Made by a program: the position numbers and the translations under genes. A stretch of DNA of 8,057 nucleotides from an uncultured Erysipelotrichaceae bacterium (GTDB lineage Bacteria > Bacillota_I > Bacilli_A > Erysipelotrichales > Erysipelotrichaceae): contig ONOV01000187.1 in assembly GCA_900319505.1 (NCBI GenBank), positions 1 through 8,057 on the forward strand, read 5' to 3'. The notes beneath the pieces are model-generated. The model saw nothing but the letters and a program-made list of their open reading frames with translations. It was not told where the DNA came from and searched no databases. Shown one piece after another: positions 7,451 to 8,057 of the stretch (within the stretch, counting starts at the first letter, position 1; each line of letters opens with the position of its first letter).

Positions 7451-8057
7451 TTATGCTTCTGAACTTTTTCTCTTTTTCAGCATCCGCAGTACAGCCAGTA
7501 CCGCCAGTGCACAGACACTCAGCACCCCATACTGAAGCGCGTGTGAATCAACCCCTGTCTCAGGTGCAGACTGTTTCTGACTGAGCGCGGTTGGCAGAGC
7601 AGCTTTGTGATCTGCCTTTGCCGGTACATTGCCGCTATGATTCGGCAATGACTTTCTTTCCTCTGTTTCTGTCGGTGTCGCCTGGTTATCACTTCCATCC
7701 GGCAATGGGGGCGTGACCTCTGTGTCTGTCGGGGTCTTTTCATCACTGTTCCGATCCGGCAAAGGCTCCTTTACCTCAGTATTAACCAGTGTCCCCCCAT
7801 TCTTCACAACAGAAGCACTCTGTACATATCCCTGAATCTCTTTCTCCATTACCGAATAAGAAATCTCTTTTTCATCTATGTACTTCGGAAGAGCAGCATA
7901 AGTTACGGTGTAAGTATTATCACCATTGTCCACCACTTTCGGCGTGTATCCGCACAGCACTGTATTGCCATCCATCAAGGTCAGACTTTCAATAAACTTC
8001 TCAGTATCAGGACGAATACCATTCTGATTATTTTCATCATTCCATACCTTTGTAAAG
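7451..8057 (-). CDS. Cell-wall-anchored Cna_B-domain surface protein, C-terminal part (5' end outside window)
   Basis: The frame is open to the right edge, so only the last 201 residues are visible and the true start lies outside; internal ATG/TTG codons near 7975 are not starts. Residues 1-92 form most of a Cna_B domain: FTKVWNDENNQNG, then the YTVTYAALPKY block, EISYSVMEKEIQGY and LVNT. By analogy with Cna_B folds, K3, E71 and N92 could make an intradomain Lys-Asn isopeptide bond. A Pro/Thr/Asp/Glu-rich spacer with three 19-residue repeats follows (93-149). Then come a sortase signal APETG (164-168) where LPXTG is usual, a hydrophobic helix (about 173-193) and a basic tail (KKRK). It should be exported, cleaved between T and G, and joined to peptidoglycan, possibly as an adhesin or pilus-like stalk. 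The ligand is unknown. Its own terminator follows, so it is unlinked from the glycogen genes. Confidence 0.9.
   Translation of the reverse strand, partial: FTKVWNDENNQNGIRPDTEKFIESLTLMDGNTVLCGYTPKVVDNGDNTYTVTYAALPKYIDEKEISYSVMEKEIQGYVQSASVVKNGGTLVNTEVKEPLPDRNSDEKTPTDTEVTPPLPDGSDNQATPTETEERKSLPNHSGNVPAKADHKAALPTALSQKQSAPETGVDSHALQYGVLSVCALAVLAVLRMLKKRKSSEA
7610..7780 (-). repeat. Three tandem 57-bp repeats encoding a 19-residue wall-spanning spacer
   Basis: The units are residues 93-111 (TEVKEPLPDRNSDEKTPTD), 112-130 (TEVTPPLPDGSDNQATPTE) and 131-149 (TEERKSLPNHSGNVPAKAD). The match is also visible in DNA: plus-strand GGCAA recurs at 7758, 7701 and 7644, and CCTCTGTNTCTGTCGG at 7717 and 7660, each exactly 57 bases apart. 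Units 1 and 2 are closest; the third is degraded. Such repeats in wall-anchored proteins usually act as a flexible spacer through peptidoglycan and can change copy number. Confidence 0.85.

Noticed and set aside
7451..7978. A complete 175-residue gene starting near 7978
   Set aside because: The frame continues without a stop to base 8057, and the upstream residues (FTKVWNDENNQNG) complete the Cna_B domain, so the gene is truncated by the window edge rather than starting here.
1..8057. CRISPR arrays, insertion sequences, prophage parts, tRNA or rRNA genes
   Set aside because: I looked for regular spaced repeats, transposase or integrase motifs, terminal inverted repeats and cloverleaf sequences and saw none. 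The only tandem repeat is the in-frame 57-bp array in the surface-protein gene.

Overview
The window looks like chromosome of a Gram-positive Bacillota, probably a gut-type or host-associated Clostridia/Erysipelotrichia-like lineage. The basis is a sortase-anchored Cna_B surface protein, strong AGGAGG-type ribosome binding sites, and glycogen enzymes whose motifs read like clostridial/erysipelotrichial versions. No rRNA or species marker is present, so the assignment stays at phylum level with a weak guess below it. All genes lie on the minus strand and are read from the high-coordinate end toward base 1.

Layout in transcription order: (1) 8057-7451, the C-terminal part of a cell-wall-anchored adhesin-like protein, running off the right edge. 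It has one Cna_B domain, a 3 x 19-residue proline-rich spacer encoded by a 57-bp tandem repeat, and a non-canonical APETG sorting signal. (2) 7450-7234, a 217-bp intergenic region holding a strong intrinsic terminator for the surface gene and a probable sigma-A promoter for what follows. (3) 7233-6403, a full-length MscS-type mechanosensitive channel. (4) 6425-4617, glycogen branching enzyme GlgB, overlapping the end of mscS by 23 bp. (5) 4601-2199, glycogen phosphorylase GlgP, 15 bp after glgB. (6) 2169-46, type I pullulanase (AmyX-like), 29 bp after glgP. (7) 36-5, an intrinsic terminator just after pulA.

Genes 3-6 therefore form one compact transcription unit, mscS-glgB-glgP-pulA, with its own promoter and terminator. 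GlgB adds alpha-1,6 branches to alpha-glucan, GlgP releases glucose-1-phosphate from outer chains, and pullulanase removes branch points left in limit dextrin. None of the three carries a signal peptide, so they act on cytoplasmic glycogen. ADP-glucose pyrophosphorylase, glycogen synthase and 4-alpha-glucanotransferase genes are not in the window. The less expected member is the mechanosensitive channel at the head of the operon, with its stop codon inside glgB. A link between glucan turnover and osmotic load is a reasonable but untested idea.

I did not find an obviously new multi-gene system. The items most worth a second look are the mscS-glgB coupling, the altered C-terminal end of this MscS, the APETG sorting motif, the 57-bp repeat, and a possible tiny hydrophobic peptide frame in the intergenic region.
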